Shown here: one piece after another, positions 46,096 through 58,091 of the stretch
How the letters are laid out: the number at the start of each line of letters is the position of its first letter
Numbering within the stretch: the first letter of the stretch is position 1
DNA from: Rhexocercosporidium sp. MPI-PUGE-AT-0058
Taxonomy: Eukaryota > Ascomycota > Leotiomycetes > Helotiales
DNA: 64,000 bases
Direction: 5' to 3'
Assembly (NCBI GenBank): GCA_020746875.1
Contig: JAGTJL010000031.1
Coordinates: forward strand, 300,580 to 364,579
Notes under the pieces: model-generated
Seen by the model: the letters and a program-made list of their open reading frames with translations, nothing else
Told to the model about the DNA's origin: nothing
Database searches by the model: none
Made by a program: the position numbers and the translations under genes

Positions 46096-46120
46096 TTTTA
46101 ATATATTAATATATTAAAAC
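46096..46120. repeat. Dispersed palindrome (RIP-decayed)
   Basis: TTTTAATATATT followed by its reverse complement and a C. It equals the 50075-50100 palindrome with GGC changed to AAT and GCC to ATT by transitions. It lies about 45 bp after the end of the 12-residue-repeat relic. Confidence 0.6.
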
Positions 46121-49100
46121 CCTTTTTTATAATTTTAAATATCGAAGTATTTATACTTTTAGTAATAAGAGAAATATAAAGTAAGCTATAAACTTATTCT
46201 TATACTATTTCTTTCGCCTCTAAATAAATCCTCTTTTTTATATTACCGACTATTAAATTCGTTTATCAGTTTTTATTATTATTAAGATTAAGGTCTTATT
46301 TCCGTTTAAAAAAGATAATATTTAATAAAACGTAAAAAAATTAAAAAAAAAGTCGTTCTTTTATTATTTATAAATTACAATATGCAATTAAAGAGCCTCA
46401 TTTACTTTTTCTAACATCCTTTAATATTGCTTATTTTCAAAATATTTACGCTTATATTTAAGAGATAATAACTATAACTAGTCGAATATCTCGCTTATAA
46501 TTATTACTTTTATACGATTCCCAGAAGTAAGATATAAATCTCTAAAGTAAGTCGATAAATTAAAATAATAAAAATTAATAATATTTGTTTCGATCTTATT
46601 CCTTATTTCTGACTAATTTAAAGAAAATTCTTTAAAAAGTAAAAAAAGAACTTCTTATTAATATTTCTTAAAGCATAAATAATTAAGCAGCTTTAAGACC
46701 TTAGCTAATTAAGTAAAATATTTAATAACCCGCAAGAGAACCGCGAAAACGTCGTTAAGTTATTAAATAATATCCCTTACTTCGCGAGCCTTTTAATTAA
46801 ATCTTAAGATATTCTTAAGTTTTATTATAAAATAAAAGTAAACTTCTTTTATTAATTAAAAGTATTTTTAATTAACGATAAGTATAAATTAGTAATAGCT
46901 TGTCCGAGTTAAAATTAACTTAAAACTTAATTCATACCGAATTTATTTATTATTTTTACTTTTCCGCCGTTTATATTAAAATATAAGTTAAATTATTAAT
47001 ATATTTTGAGAAAAGAAATATTAAAGGCATTAAAGGAAAGCGTAAAGTAAATAATTCTGTTTTTTACGGATTCTCTTTTTTAATAAAGTTAAAATAACCG
47101 CCTTAAATAAAATACAAATCTTCTAAATATTACTTAATATATAATCGCAATACCTCGGGCTTTTAATAACTTATGCGAAAGGCGGAGTCTGAGACTACTA
47201 AAGGAGGATTACTGCCTTTGATTTATATATTATTTCTTTTTAATACTTATTTAATAAAATTATTAAAACCGTACTTATTACCCGACATTTGGAATATAAT
47301 AAAGTCGACCGATTACAAGTATTTCGATAAGTAAAGCGTATTCGCTTTTTAGCCTTATAATAATTTTTAATTAACGCCTTTTGTGATTTCTTCTTTATCT
47401 ACTTTGCATTTAATATAACTAAGTATTAAATAATCGAATTAAAGTAAAGCTTTAAAAGGCTCTTATTCTAAAATAAATAAATAGTCTTAATATCGCAGAT
47501 TTCCTTTTTAATAGCGTAATATTATTAATACTTTAAGTTATTATAAAAAACTTAAGATTTCTTTTTAAATATATATATTATATTATACGCTTTAAATAAG
47601 AATTTAACGTTATAATATTAAATTTTACCTAAAATTCCTTTTTTTTTATATATAGCTTTCAAAAACGTTTTTAAATAATATTACTTTTATAAGTATATTT
47701 AAGCCTTTTTTTTAATTTATATTCTTAAAAGTAAGAGAATTAAAGTAAATCTCGATAGCTAAATTAATATAGAATTTATTATATTATAAGAATTTCTAAT
47801 TAAATATAATATTTAATTTATTGTAAAACTTAATTAAAACCGTAAAAAGAAAATTTTATTTTTAGAATTATAACTTATATCTTTTATTAATTATATAAAG
47901 AAAAGCATTAGAGAACTCTAAGAGATTCGCTTAAATAATGAGATTTTAAATCGTTTCTTAAATAATCTTAAGGTATTTCGATTAAATTAAATAAGTTCGG
48001 TACGTTTTTGCGTGTAAATCCTGGACTCCGGTTCGCATTTCGTTCGCTCGAGCAGAAGCGTTTAATTAATTTATTAATTAACTTAATAGAATATGTTAAG
48101 TAATAACGTCGGGAATATATTGGAAAATACTCTTAAATATTACGTAATTCGTAAAACGATTTATTTATTCGCCAGTTAAGCTTTTAAAGGTATGCTTTTT
48201 AATATATAAACAAGAGAAGAAAATATAAACCGAGTAATTATAAATACCGGTAATATTATTAAAATATAAATATGGAATATATTAAAGTTAAATTATAGCT
48301 TGTGTATTATGCTTATTAATAAATAAGTAAGAAATTACTTACTTAATGTAAAGATTACTTATAATTTTGCGTAAGTATTATAAAATTAAATAATAATAAA
48401 ACTCCGTGAGAAATACTCTTAAAAAAGCCGGAAATTTAATTATATTATTTAAATCGCAACTTATTTAAGGAAATATAACTTAAGGCTTTTTTATATATAA
48501 ATAAATATTTTTTAAAAAAGACAAAGTATTTAATATTCCCGTGAAAAGCTTTATAAAAATAAGGGTTAAAGGAAGAATAGCTTTCGGGCTTATCTTTTAA
48601 TTAATATAAAAGATATTACTCTTGAGTTTAATAAAAATACTATTAAGGAATAATTTAGTCCTTATATATATAATATTTAAAGAATAATAATTACCTTTCG
48701 CCGAAGTATTATAAGCCGCATCTTAAAAGCCGTATTAATTTTTTATATAGCCTAAAATACTTACTTAAATATAATAAAAAAGGAAGTCTATAAGCTTATA
48801 GTATTCTTTAAATTAATTTAATAAATCATATCGACGCCTAAGATTTAGAATATTATAATTTTACTTATAATATAGCGATAAGTGCTTTTAATTTTCAAAT
48901 AAATTTATAAGTTTATTTAAAAATTTAAAAAGATTAATTCTTTTAAAAAACTCCGAGATAATTTACTTAATTATTATTATCTTTTAAGATTTATATAAAA
49001 ACGTATATTAATTTAGCTTTATTTTATAAAAGCGTTTTTATAATAACGTTTTACTCGCTTCTTCTTAAGTTATATTTAAAGTATTATATTTTATTTTTTG

Positions 49101-49259
49101 ACTTTTCTTTTTTAAAAAGCTTTTAATATCTTTTTTTTATACGTCGAATTACTTTGAGCGTTAAAGTATTTATAAATTAAAAGACGACGTTTAATAAAAA
49201 GTAAAATACTTAAATAATAAAAACAATTCAATTTAATTATTTATAATAAAATCGCTTAA
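46121..49259. other. AT-rich RIP sequence with a plus-strand coding relic
   Basis: From about 46590 to 47500 plus frames read long protein-like stretches broken at TAA/TAG, for example FIYYFYFSAVYIKI, NIKGIKGKRKVNNSVFYGFS, MRKAESETTKGGLLPLIY and YLLPDIWNIIKSTDYKYFDK. The product is not recognised. The rest (47.5-49.26 kb) is AT-rich with no confident frame. Confidence 0.35.
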
Positions 49260-50040
49260 GAGTTAGGCTTATATATATATAAAAGACGTTAAGCCAGGGC
49301 TATTCACATTTAATAATAATAATAATATAAGAGTAAATCTAGAGTTAGAGTTCGATGTTAAGCTAGGGCTGCTTATATTTAATAATAATAAGAGTATAAA
49401 AGCAAATTTAAAGTTAAAGTTCAATATTAAGCCAGGGCTGCTTATATTTAATAATAATAAAAATATAAAAATAAATTTAAAGCCAAAGTTTAATATTAAA
49501 TTAAAGCTACTTGCATTTAATAATAATAAAAGTATAAAAGCAAATCTAGAGTTAGAGTTCGATATTAAGTTAAGACTACTTACGTCCAATAATAATAAAA
49601 GTATAAGAGTAAATCCGGAGTTAAAGTTCGACGGAAAACCTGAGATTTTATTATACTTATTAATTTGTTTCGGTATTAAGGAGGATATAATAGCAAGAGT
49701 AAGAAATAATCAAGGAGTGCTTAATATATAAAAGATAAGTTAAGAGAAAGTTACGTAAGAAGCTTTTAAAAGAGTAAACGAAGAATTATATATAGAACTT
49801 TATTATAAATTAATATAAAAAGCTTTTAATTATATATTTAAATAAATATATTTTAATAAAGAAATTTATTAAGTTTATAATTTTCTTTTTTAATTAACTT
49901 TAAAATAAAAACTTACTTAAAGAGACGAAAAGTCTTCCGCGCCGCTTTCCCGCTTTTAAGTAATCTTTAGGCATTTAAGGAAAAGTAAGCAATAAATAAG
50001 AAATATATATTCGAGAAGGATATAAAGATTAATTAAATTA
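49260..50040 (+). pseudogene. Relic with five 23-residue tandem repeats
   Basis: The plus frame is continuous from about 49262. It has five units of the type PGLLIFNNNKSIKANLKLKFNIK (23 residues), then KPEILLYLLICFGIKEDII and ARVRNNQGVLNI. Further TAA-interrupted sequence follows (EAFKRVNEELYIELYYKL, DEKSSAPLSRF) to about 50040. The unit includes an asparagine run and alternating basic/hydrophobic residues. The perfect palindrome at 50075 follows. Identity unknown. Confidence 0.45.
49294..49638. repeat. 69-bp tandem repeat, five units
   Basis: Exact 69-bp phase: CCA/TTA-GGG-CT anchors start at 49294, 49363, 49432, 49501 and 49570, and the sixth start (49639) opens non-repeat sequence. Units differ by transitions and a few other changes. 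Confidence 0.85.
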
Positions 50041-50074
50041 ATTCGCGCAAGGAATATAATATTTATTATAATAA

Positions 50075-50100
50075 GTTTTGGCATATTAATATGCCAAAAC
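50075..50100. repeat. Perfect 26-bp palindrome, least decayed copy of a dispersed family
   Basis: GTTTTGGCATATT followed by its exact reverse complement; the centre is TTAA flanked by TATGCC arms. Variants occur at 34829, 36155, 46096, 53552, 53621, 56538, 56609 and 58067, shorter ones at 33483 and 55552. Confidence 0.8.
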
Positions 50101-51279
50101 CTTAAGCTACCGTTTATTAAGCAACCGCCGACGGCTTACTGACTTATTAAGCAAAAGCTATATCCTTTTTAAGAAATTACCTTAATTATATTATAATTAC
50201 GTTATAATAATAAAGTTTTTTTTACAAATAACTTTAATAATATTAAGTAATAAATAATATTTCCTAAAATAATTATCGCCCGCGAATAAAAGCGAATAAT
50301 ACGAATCAAGTTTAAGACCGGTTAAAAAAAAAGAGTTTTGCCCGAATTATTTTCCACGCCTCATAAGAGATTAAAGATTTTAAATAAAAAGAAATCTGAC
50401 CGACATACTTCTTATAATACTTAAAAGAAAGAAAATATAATATTTATATTTTTTATAATATAAAAAATTAAGTATTTTATAATTAAATAAATATCCACTG
50501 CTTTAAGGAAAGCGTCAAAAAAGACTTTAACGATTTATTATATTTTTTAAATATTAATTTTATAAATTTTAAAAATTATTAAAAGCGTAATAAAAAAGGT
50601 TCTTATAAATTACTTACTGACTCGACGCCTCTTTCGGAAGCAATATTATAATGCCTTTACTAAATTATTATATAAAAAGGTAGACTTTTTAATGTACTTA
50701 TAGCTTATTACTTAAATGCTTTTGTTTTATTTTTAATTTTTTAATTAAATATTTTATAATATAATTATAAATATTACGACCTTGTGATCTCGGAAAGCCT
50801 TGTGACTCGAGAAACCCTTACAGCTCCTTCTCTTTTAATCTTACGGCTTTCTCTTGTAGATTAATAAACGCTTAATATAATTCGAACTCGTGGATCGTTT
50901 TAATAATCTCTTAAGTAATCTTTTGCTTAATTTCCTTTACTTTATACTTAGCGTATATTAAAAAGAAGGTTTATATTTCAAGTAGCGAGCTTTGTTTCGA
51001 GGCCCGCTTTATTATAAGAGTTACTTTTAATATCTTAGCCTGTTTATAATTAATAATCTCGTTAAAGAGCTCGAGGATTCGCTTTTAATAAAATCCGCCG
51101 AAAATATTTTTAAAAAAGAATTCTTTAAAAAAAGTAATTTATAAAAGCTTAATTTAAAATAAAATAATAAAATTATTCTTTTTCTTTTTAATTTATAATA
51201 ATTATAATTCTTATTTAAAAGTCTTTACCGCGTTTGATTTTAGCCCTTAATTTTGCTATTAAAATATAACTTGTCGAAG
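50101..51279. other. AT-rich RIP sequence
   Basis: No gene supported. A GC-richer spot at 50780-50840 (GACCTTGTGATCTCGG, GACTCGAGAAACCC) has no recognisable function. Confidence 0.3.
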
Positions 51280-52480
51280 ATTTGTATCTTTCGCTATATT
51301 TACTCTTGCCTTATAAGATATCTTTTTTTGTTTTAAAAGCCGTATTACTAAGGAATTTAGCGTAAAAAGATGATTTAAAATAAAAGGTTTTAATATAAAT
51401 AGATTTAATAACCGGATGTTTAATAAAAAGAAGCTTAATAAAGGCGGATTTAGAGAAGGCGGATTTAAAGAAAATAGATTCGCAAAGGATAGATTTGTAA
51501 AAAGCAGATTCGCAAAAGGCAGATTCGCAAAAGGCAGATTTATAAAAGGTAAATTCGTAAAAGGCGGATTTAAAAAGGGTAGATTCGGAGAGGACAGATT
51601 CGCAAAAAGTAGATTTATAAAAAGCAGATTTATAAAAGGCGGATTTAAAGAAAGTAAATTTGCAAAAAGTAGAAGTATTTGGTTTATATAAGGTAAAAGA
51701 AAAGTAATAAAAGTATTAAGTAAAGCTCGAATTAGTAATAGCGGGAAGTATATTAATAATAAAAGCGTAGGAAAAAGCTCGCGAGCAAGTGAATTTCATA
51801 ATAATAGCGAAGACGATTCTGACGTTATTTATAGCGTTTTTACTAGAGATTAAAAAATATCTTAAATGCGCGAGATTTTTTCTGGTCGCGTATTTATTAA
51901 TTCGAGTATTAAGTAATATATAATTTATTAAAGAAGTTATATTAATTAGCGCCGTTATTATATATAAAGAAAATAAAAGGTTTATAATTTAATATTCCTT
52001 TAAAAAAGTATTACTTTATAAGATATTATTTACAGGTTATATTTTAAAATAATTTATTAAAAATATTACTAAAAGTAAAAAAGCGGGCTATTTATATTTT
52101 TTAATAATTATAAGGCGCTAAAAATTTACCGGCGTGTTAAAGAGAGAGCGTATTATTATGAAAAGAGTGTGTCATTCGGAAGAGCGTATTATTCGGAAGA
52201 GCGTAATATAAGTCGTACGGCTAATTTAAGTTATATTATTATATTTTTAATTAATACTTATTGAGTATAAGACTATTTTAATTTAAGTAAAAGATAAGTC
52301 GCTTTTGATATTTTATTTTTCTTTATTAATTTATAATAAAGTTTAAGATACGTTAAAATTAAAAATAAGAAAAGTATTAACTTTTAATTATAATTTTATT
52401 AAATTATATTATTTATTATATATACGGCCGAATCCCTTTATTATAATTATTATTTATTTTTTTTCTTATTTATTTTAAGA
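51280..52480 (+). pseudogene. Relic with pentapeptide (RFAKG) repeats
   Basis: The 91-codon open part (51416-51691) is almost wholly a five-residue repeat, consensus [RG]F[AIV]K[GS], about 16 units, strongly basic. The frame continues past TAA at 51689 as RKVIKVLSKARISNSGKY, SSRASEFHNNSEDDSDVIYS and on to about 52480 with TAA-only breaks. Basic RG/RF-type repeats suggest nucleic-acid binding, but that is inference and no family is recognised. Confidence 0.45.
51442..51674. repeat. 15-bp coding minisatellite
   Basis: The unit is AGATTCGCAAAAGGC or close variants, about 15-16 tandem copies in frame, encoding RFAKG-type pentapeptides. Confidence 0.85.
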
Positions 52481-52489
52481 TTTCTTGCC

Positions 52490-53240
52490 GCTTACAAAAC
52501 CGAAGCTTTTGCTGCCGTTTTAATTTACTTTTACTTTTACTTTTACTTCTTTAATAGTAATTCTAAGTAATTTAATAATAAGTTATGCTTTTTCGATAAT
52601 ATATTAAAGCTGCCTTTATAGCCTGCCTCCTTAGAGGATATAAAGTTAAAAACATCGGCGTCCGGGCTAGGGATTAATTTATTAAGCATTTCTTTTATTT
52701 ATTAAATATTAATATTAAAACCTTATAAAAAGAAGTATTATTTATTTTTAAATAAAAGCGTTATATTAGTTTTTAAAGTAATATTATTAAAAGCTAATAT
52801 TTTAGCGATTAAAATAAAAAAGTAAATAAAAATTATAATAACCTTTAAAAGAAGTATTTCTTAAAAGAAGTGGGAAGACGACTAAAATAGATCGGTTTGC
52901 TTTTTATATAAAGGAAAAAAGACTTTTATAAGGACTTTCACAGCGGCTTTAGGCTTATTCGAAAAGGTAGTAAGCTTAATAGTAAGCTTAATAATAGACT
53001 TGGTAGCAGACTTAATTAAGAGATTCTTATAAGCGGAGGAAAACTACTTAACTAGCGTAATAAAGGCTTTAAGAATAAGGTTTTGCTTAATAGTAGTCGA
53101 GGAGGTAAAAACCGTCTTAAGTTTAATAAGAATAAGAACCGAAGAGCGTAAAGTTTAAGTAATTAAGTTCTCTGAGGAATGACTAGTTAATTTAGCTTAA
53201 GAAGTCTTCTGGGTCTCTTTTGAATAAATAACTGCTATTA
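52490..53240 (-). pseudogene. Unidentified minus-strand coding relic
   Basis: The minus frame from 53240 to about 52490 is broken only by TAA/TAG. It reads AKLTSHSSENLIT, TVFTSSTTIKQNLILKAF, the hydrophobic IIIFIYFFILIAKIL and SPDADVFNFISSKEAGYKG, ending in a K/Q-rich run. One possible membrane segment. Not recognised. It faces the RFAKG relic tail to tail. Confidence 0.4.
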
Positions 53241-55167
53241 TTAAAATTAATACAGCGAAAAAAGAAAAAGCTTATTTTAGTAAATAAAATAATAAATCTC
53301 TATTCCGTTACTTATTTATTCGAAAAGCTCCGTCGCCGCCGCTAGGAATTGGAAAAGTTAATATAAATTATAAAAAACTATTGAGAAACTTACTTATATT
53401 TTTTTCTTCTTTACTTTTAATACTTATTTTATATTATTGGTTCGCGATTATATAATACGTCGAGCTAGAGTTTAGTATTATTTTTAAAGAAATAAAAGAA
53501 GGGCTTTTTAAAGTTATTAATTTATTTTACGCGGTAAATTATGCGCGTATATTTTAATATATTAATATATTAAAATATTAAGTAACTTACTTAGTAGCTT
53601 AATAACTCAGAAAAATATTATTTTAATATATTAATATATTAAAACATTTGTATTCTTTATAATTTCGATTCTCGTTAATACTTCCTTTATTACGCATTCC
53701 TCGAGAAATTATTTATAATAAATATATTTATTTTATTTTAAGACTTTTTAAGTATTATAAAATAATTCAATTATTACTTCGACCGGCAAGTGGACTTTTA
53801 GCTTCTTTTTATAAGATTTATTAATAATAACTAGCCTTATTTAAGAGTTTTTAAATAGCATTCTTTCCGTGAGCGCCGATATTATTTAGTTAATTAGAGC
53901 CTTGCTGTCCGAAATCCAGGCTTGCGCTATAGCTATTAACGATTATAGATCTTTTATATTACGCTTTTCTTTAATTCTTATATATTTAAAGAATAAGAAT
54001 ATTATATTCTTTAAGTTTCCGGATATCCTGGTTATAGTATTATATTTAATAAATAAGACTTAATAGTAAATCGCATAAGATTAGGTTTAACGCCTCAAAA
54101 AAAGTTTAGTTTAGAAAAATAACTTTTATATATTAAATTATATTTTAATTTTATTATTATATTTTAATATAAGTCGGACTTAAGTCGATTAAGTCGCCGC
54201 CAACTTTTTGCGTAATATTATTCTATTTGACGTCTTTTCTTAAACGGCTATAATTATTATTAAGAGGCTCTAGGGCTACTTGGATTCGAAGGAGAAGATG
54301 GCTCTACGAAATATATTACGTTAAGGCTTAGTTAATGCAAACTTAAAAAAGTACGTTATTAAAGCATTTTAAAGTATTATAAGAATATAAGAGGCTTTTA
54401 CCTTTTTTGCGCTTTAGTATAACGTAACTTAAGTCTTCGTAATATAATATTATAGAAATAATTAATAATTCTAAAAGTTATATAAAAAAAAATCAAAAGT
54501 AATAATAATAACGGCATTTAATTCCGTAAGAATATTTATTAAAAAATAAGTAAGGCTTTAATATTCGCAGATTAATTATAAATTATACTTTAACTTTATT
54601 TAAATAAGTCGGGTATTAATAAGAAGATTTCTCGTTATAATAAATATAAAATTAATAAGCCGGACTCCGAAAAAATATTTATAATTTTTAATTAATTATT
54701 AATAACCTTTGTTATTCGGGATTATTAAGCTTTAGGCAGCTTTAATAATGGCTGTTTCGACTTTATTAATATGGCATTTCCCTGAATTAATAATAACAGA
54801 AATCTTTCGACTTATTAAACTCGTTATATATACTTTAAGGCGGTCTTCTTTATTTATAATAATTATTTTATTACTTTTCTTAATATTATTATACGAATCG
54901 ACGGATTAAGATACGTTTATTACGACGGTATAAAGCTTAATAGCTAAATTAAAAGTATTAAGTAAAAATTCCATAAATACGTAAAAATAAAAGGATTTGC
55001 GTTAAACTTATTAATATATATTAAAGTAAACGAGTAAAAAGAGTTAAAAATCGTAAAAAAATAATTCGAAAGGAAAAGCGTATTCAAGTATTATATAATA
55101 ATTCTTGTATTTATATTTATTAAAGTAGTAAAAAAGAAATCCTTATAGAAATAAATAAGAATGAGTT
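53241..55167. other. AT-rich sequence with two palindromes and a weak plus-strand relic
   Basis: Palindromes at 53552-53575 and 53621-53645. A plus-strand frame in about 54.2-55.1 kb (MALRNIL, IKLVIYTLRRSSLFIIIILLLFLILLYES-like, split by TAA) suggests a decayed protein with a hydrophobic segment. No family recognised. Confidence 0.3.
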
Positions 55168-55485
55168 ATTAAGTCTTTAACTTAGCTTATAATTATTTCT
55201 CTATTATTAAGTCTTTAATTCAGCCTAATTATTTTTTTATTATTAAGTCTTTAACTTAGCCTAATTATTTCTCTATTATTAAGTTTTTAACTTAGCTTAA
55301 TTATTTCTTTATTATTAAGTCTTTAATTTAGCTTATAATTATTTCTTTATTATTAAGTCTTCAATTCAACTTATAACTATTTCTTTATTATTAAATCTCT
55401 AATTAAGCTTATAATTATATTCTTATTATTAGTCCTCGACTAAGCCTATGATTATCTTCCGGCGATTAAGTCTTTAACTTAATAT
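55168..55485. repeat. 36-39-bp AT-rich minisatellite, nine units
   Basis: The anchor ATTAAGTCTTTAACTTAGC recurs at about 55168, 55206, 55242, 55278, 55313, 55352, 55389, 55425 (as ATTAGTCCTCGAC) and 55462. The variable period argues against coding function. Confidence 0.8.
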
Positions 55486-56899
55486 TTTCGTATTAACTTT
55501 CTATTATTAAAAAGAGTAACGAGAAGTATTTAAGAATTTACAGTTCAAATATTTTAATATTAAAATATTAAAGCGCTAAATTAATTATAATTATTTTATT
55601 AACGTATAAATTATTAAGTTAATAATTATTTTCTTATTATAAAGCCGGGCTATCCGGTAATTACGCCCAAAATCGAATTATATAAAATTAATAAACTAAA
55701 ATCTTTTATGAAAAAGGGATGTTTTATTTATAATAATAAGTTTAAGACGAGTATTTATATATTTGAATTTATTTCTATTTCTTTTAGCGCTTTAATTATT
55801 AATTCTTTTATTTTATTATTTTCAACGGCTTATAACTCTTTTATTATTTTTTTTTATAATAAACTCTTTAAATTTATTTAAAGAAAGTAATATTTAAATA
55901 TAAAATATCCTTCTTATTATTACTTATCTCGCTTTTAATAATAAGATATTATATAAAAGGCGATCTAAAGATACTTTTATTACGGCTTATAAAGATTAAG
56001 AAATCAGCAGATATTCCGACTAAATAAAGAGAGAATATATATAAAATACGCTTAAGTTTAATAATAAATAGAATATTAAATAGTAATTTAAGAGGTCGTA
56101 GAGAAGTACTTAATATATTAATAAGACTAGAAAATAATAAAGCGCTAGTAAGTGACTCGATAGCAGGTTTGCTAGCGATTAATAGGCCGAAAGCAATTAT
56201 ATAAATTATTAAAAAGTATTTAAGTAAAAAGCAAAGAATTCACGTACTTTTAAATATAATCCGGAATAGCTTTATAATATTCTCGGCGCCATAAGTAACG
56301 ATTTCCTTAATAAGGCTTTTGAACTTAAGTATTATTAGCGTATAAATATATATTATACGAATAAAAATTGACTTTTTGTAATAGCTTTTTTAAGTTACGT
56401 ATTATAAGTTCGGAATTGACGCTTAAAGAAAGACTTGAATTAAGAGCGCTTTAAAAAGTAAGTTTGCGGCGCGATAATATTATAAAAGTAAAATTAATAA
56501 TTATAAAGTAAAAAGGAAATTATTTAAAAAAAAGATATTTTAATATATTAAGATATTAAAATATAAAAAGGCTGGCCTTGCGGCTAAGCGCTAGTTTATA
56601 TGCAGTTATTTTAGCGTATTATTATACTAAAATATTTAATATAATTTAATAACGGCTTAAGTAAATAATAATAATTATTCTTTTAAAAAACAAAAACCTT
56701 TTCTTTTTATATATTATTTTTTTTATATTTTACGCGTTTTCCTTTTTTTTATTATATATTCTTAAAGACATTTGACAATAATATTAAGATTAAACACTTT
56801 TTATATATTAAAAATATTATATATAATTATAAATTCTTTAAATAAGATATTAATTACTCCGCTTATTTTATAAATAATAGTTATTCTTAAGCCTATAAG
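55486..56899. other. AT-rich sequence with three palindromes
   Basis: Palindromic variants at 55552-55565, 56538-56561 and 56609-56632. No gene supported. Confidence 0.35.
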
Positions 56900-58043
56900 T
56901 CAAGTATTATATATTCTTATATTTTAAACTAATTCCTTTAAGTTATTAAAATGCTTTTTTAAGTAATTATAGCGAAAGACAATAGCAATATTATCGAGAA
57001 TAAAATTTAATTCATAATAGCTTTTTTTATTAAAGCTGCTGTAAAATTAAATATTAATATTGCCTCGATTTCTTAACTTATTTTTAAAAAAACTTTATAA
57101 GTTACGGCAGTCGAAATTATTTAAAATAATATATTCTTTACTATTTTAAATAAACTATTATTTTACGTAAATAAGCTTATTACAATTAAAAAGAAGTATA
57201 ACTTAAAAAGTCTTAAGTCCAGCTTTTTTTTATTATTATACACCGACTTAATTATATTAGCCGCTTTTGCTAACGAGTTTATTAAAACTATTATTACCTT
57301 GGTTATTTCTGTTAATATGTTTACGAAAATTATTATTATTATTTTAGTCTACTTTTTTAAAAATACTAAGTCGAATCCTTTTAAAAAAAAAGCTTTTAAG
57401 CAGTTCGCTTTTATAAATAACTTATAAAGCTTAGAAATGCAAAAGCTAAAGGCTAAATTTATTAAGGCTTTATAAGACGCCGAGTTCGACTTTATAAAGA
57501 ATAATTTTACCGCTATAATTAAGTTTATTATTAAAGAAATTAATAATATTACGGCGATATTTTTCATAATTATTTTTAATTTAAAAAATAAAGCCCGCGT
57601 ATTAGCTATTATTAAGGCATATCGAGAGTCTTAAGAAAGCGAGAACTTAATTTCTATTTATATTATAGCTTAGTAACTTATAAGAGATATTAATATTCTA
57701 AATAATCTCCGAGGCTTTTATACGGCTTTTACATTATCCTAGACTTCTGTCGATAAGCTTAATATCATCGAAAATTTAATTTCTTTTGTAAATAAGTATA
57801 TTCTTAAATAACGCTTTAATAATATTTAATTTAGTCTTATTCCGATTTTAAAAAAGCATATTATTAATAATAAATTAATTTTAGTTTAAGGCTGTGGCTA
57901 AAAGACTTTTATCTTAGACTTTATTATTACGTAACTTAGAATACTAGCAAAAAATAACTTATTAAATAATATTACTTAAAAAGCTTAAGTTATATTTTTA
58001 TTAATTAAGAACTTTAGCCTTAAAGTCCTTGCTTTAATTTTTT
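56900..58043 (+). pseudogene. Unidentified plus-strand coding relic (about 350 codons)
   Basis: The plus frame from about 57000 to TAA 58041 has interruptions only at TAA/TAG. It reads NPFKKKAFKQFAFINNL, KLKAKFIKAL, the run KFIIKEINNITAIFFIII, KARVLAIIKAYRES, NNLRGFYTAFTLS, TSVDKLNIIENLISFVNKYI, FSLIPILKKHIINNKLILV. Late on, GCG-x-KTFIL recalls a nucleotide-binding loop, but the expected glycine before K is not recoverable from a TAA, so this is not claimed. A palindrome follows 24 bp after the stop. Confidence 0.4.
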
Positions 58044-58066
58044 AAATAATTATTAAGTTATAAGTA

Positions 58067-58091
58067 TTTTAATATATTAATATGCCGAAAC
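58067..58091. repeat. Dispersed palindrome, half decayed
   Basis: TTTTAATATATT then AATATGCCGAAAC. The right arm keeps GCC while the left arm is RIP-converted. It lies 24 bp beyond the stop of the preceding relic. Confidence 0.65.

Noticed and set aside
49269..49589. 106-codon minus-strand hydrophobic repeat frame
   Set aside because: Shadow of the 69-bp repeat; the plus frame continues into unique coding-like sequence, the minus frame does not.
57880..57920. Walker A-like GCG-x-KT in a coding relic
   Set aside because: The glycine required before lysine is a TAA codon, which RIP cannot produce from a glycine codon.
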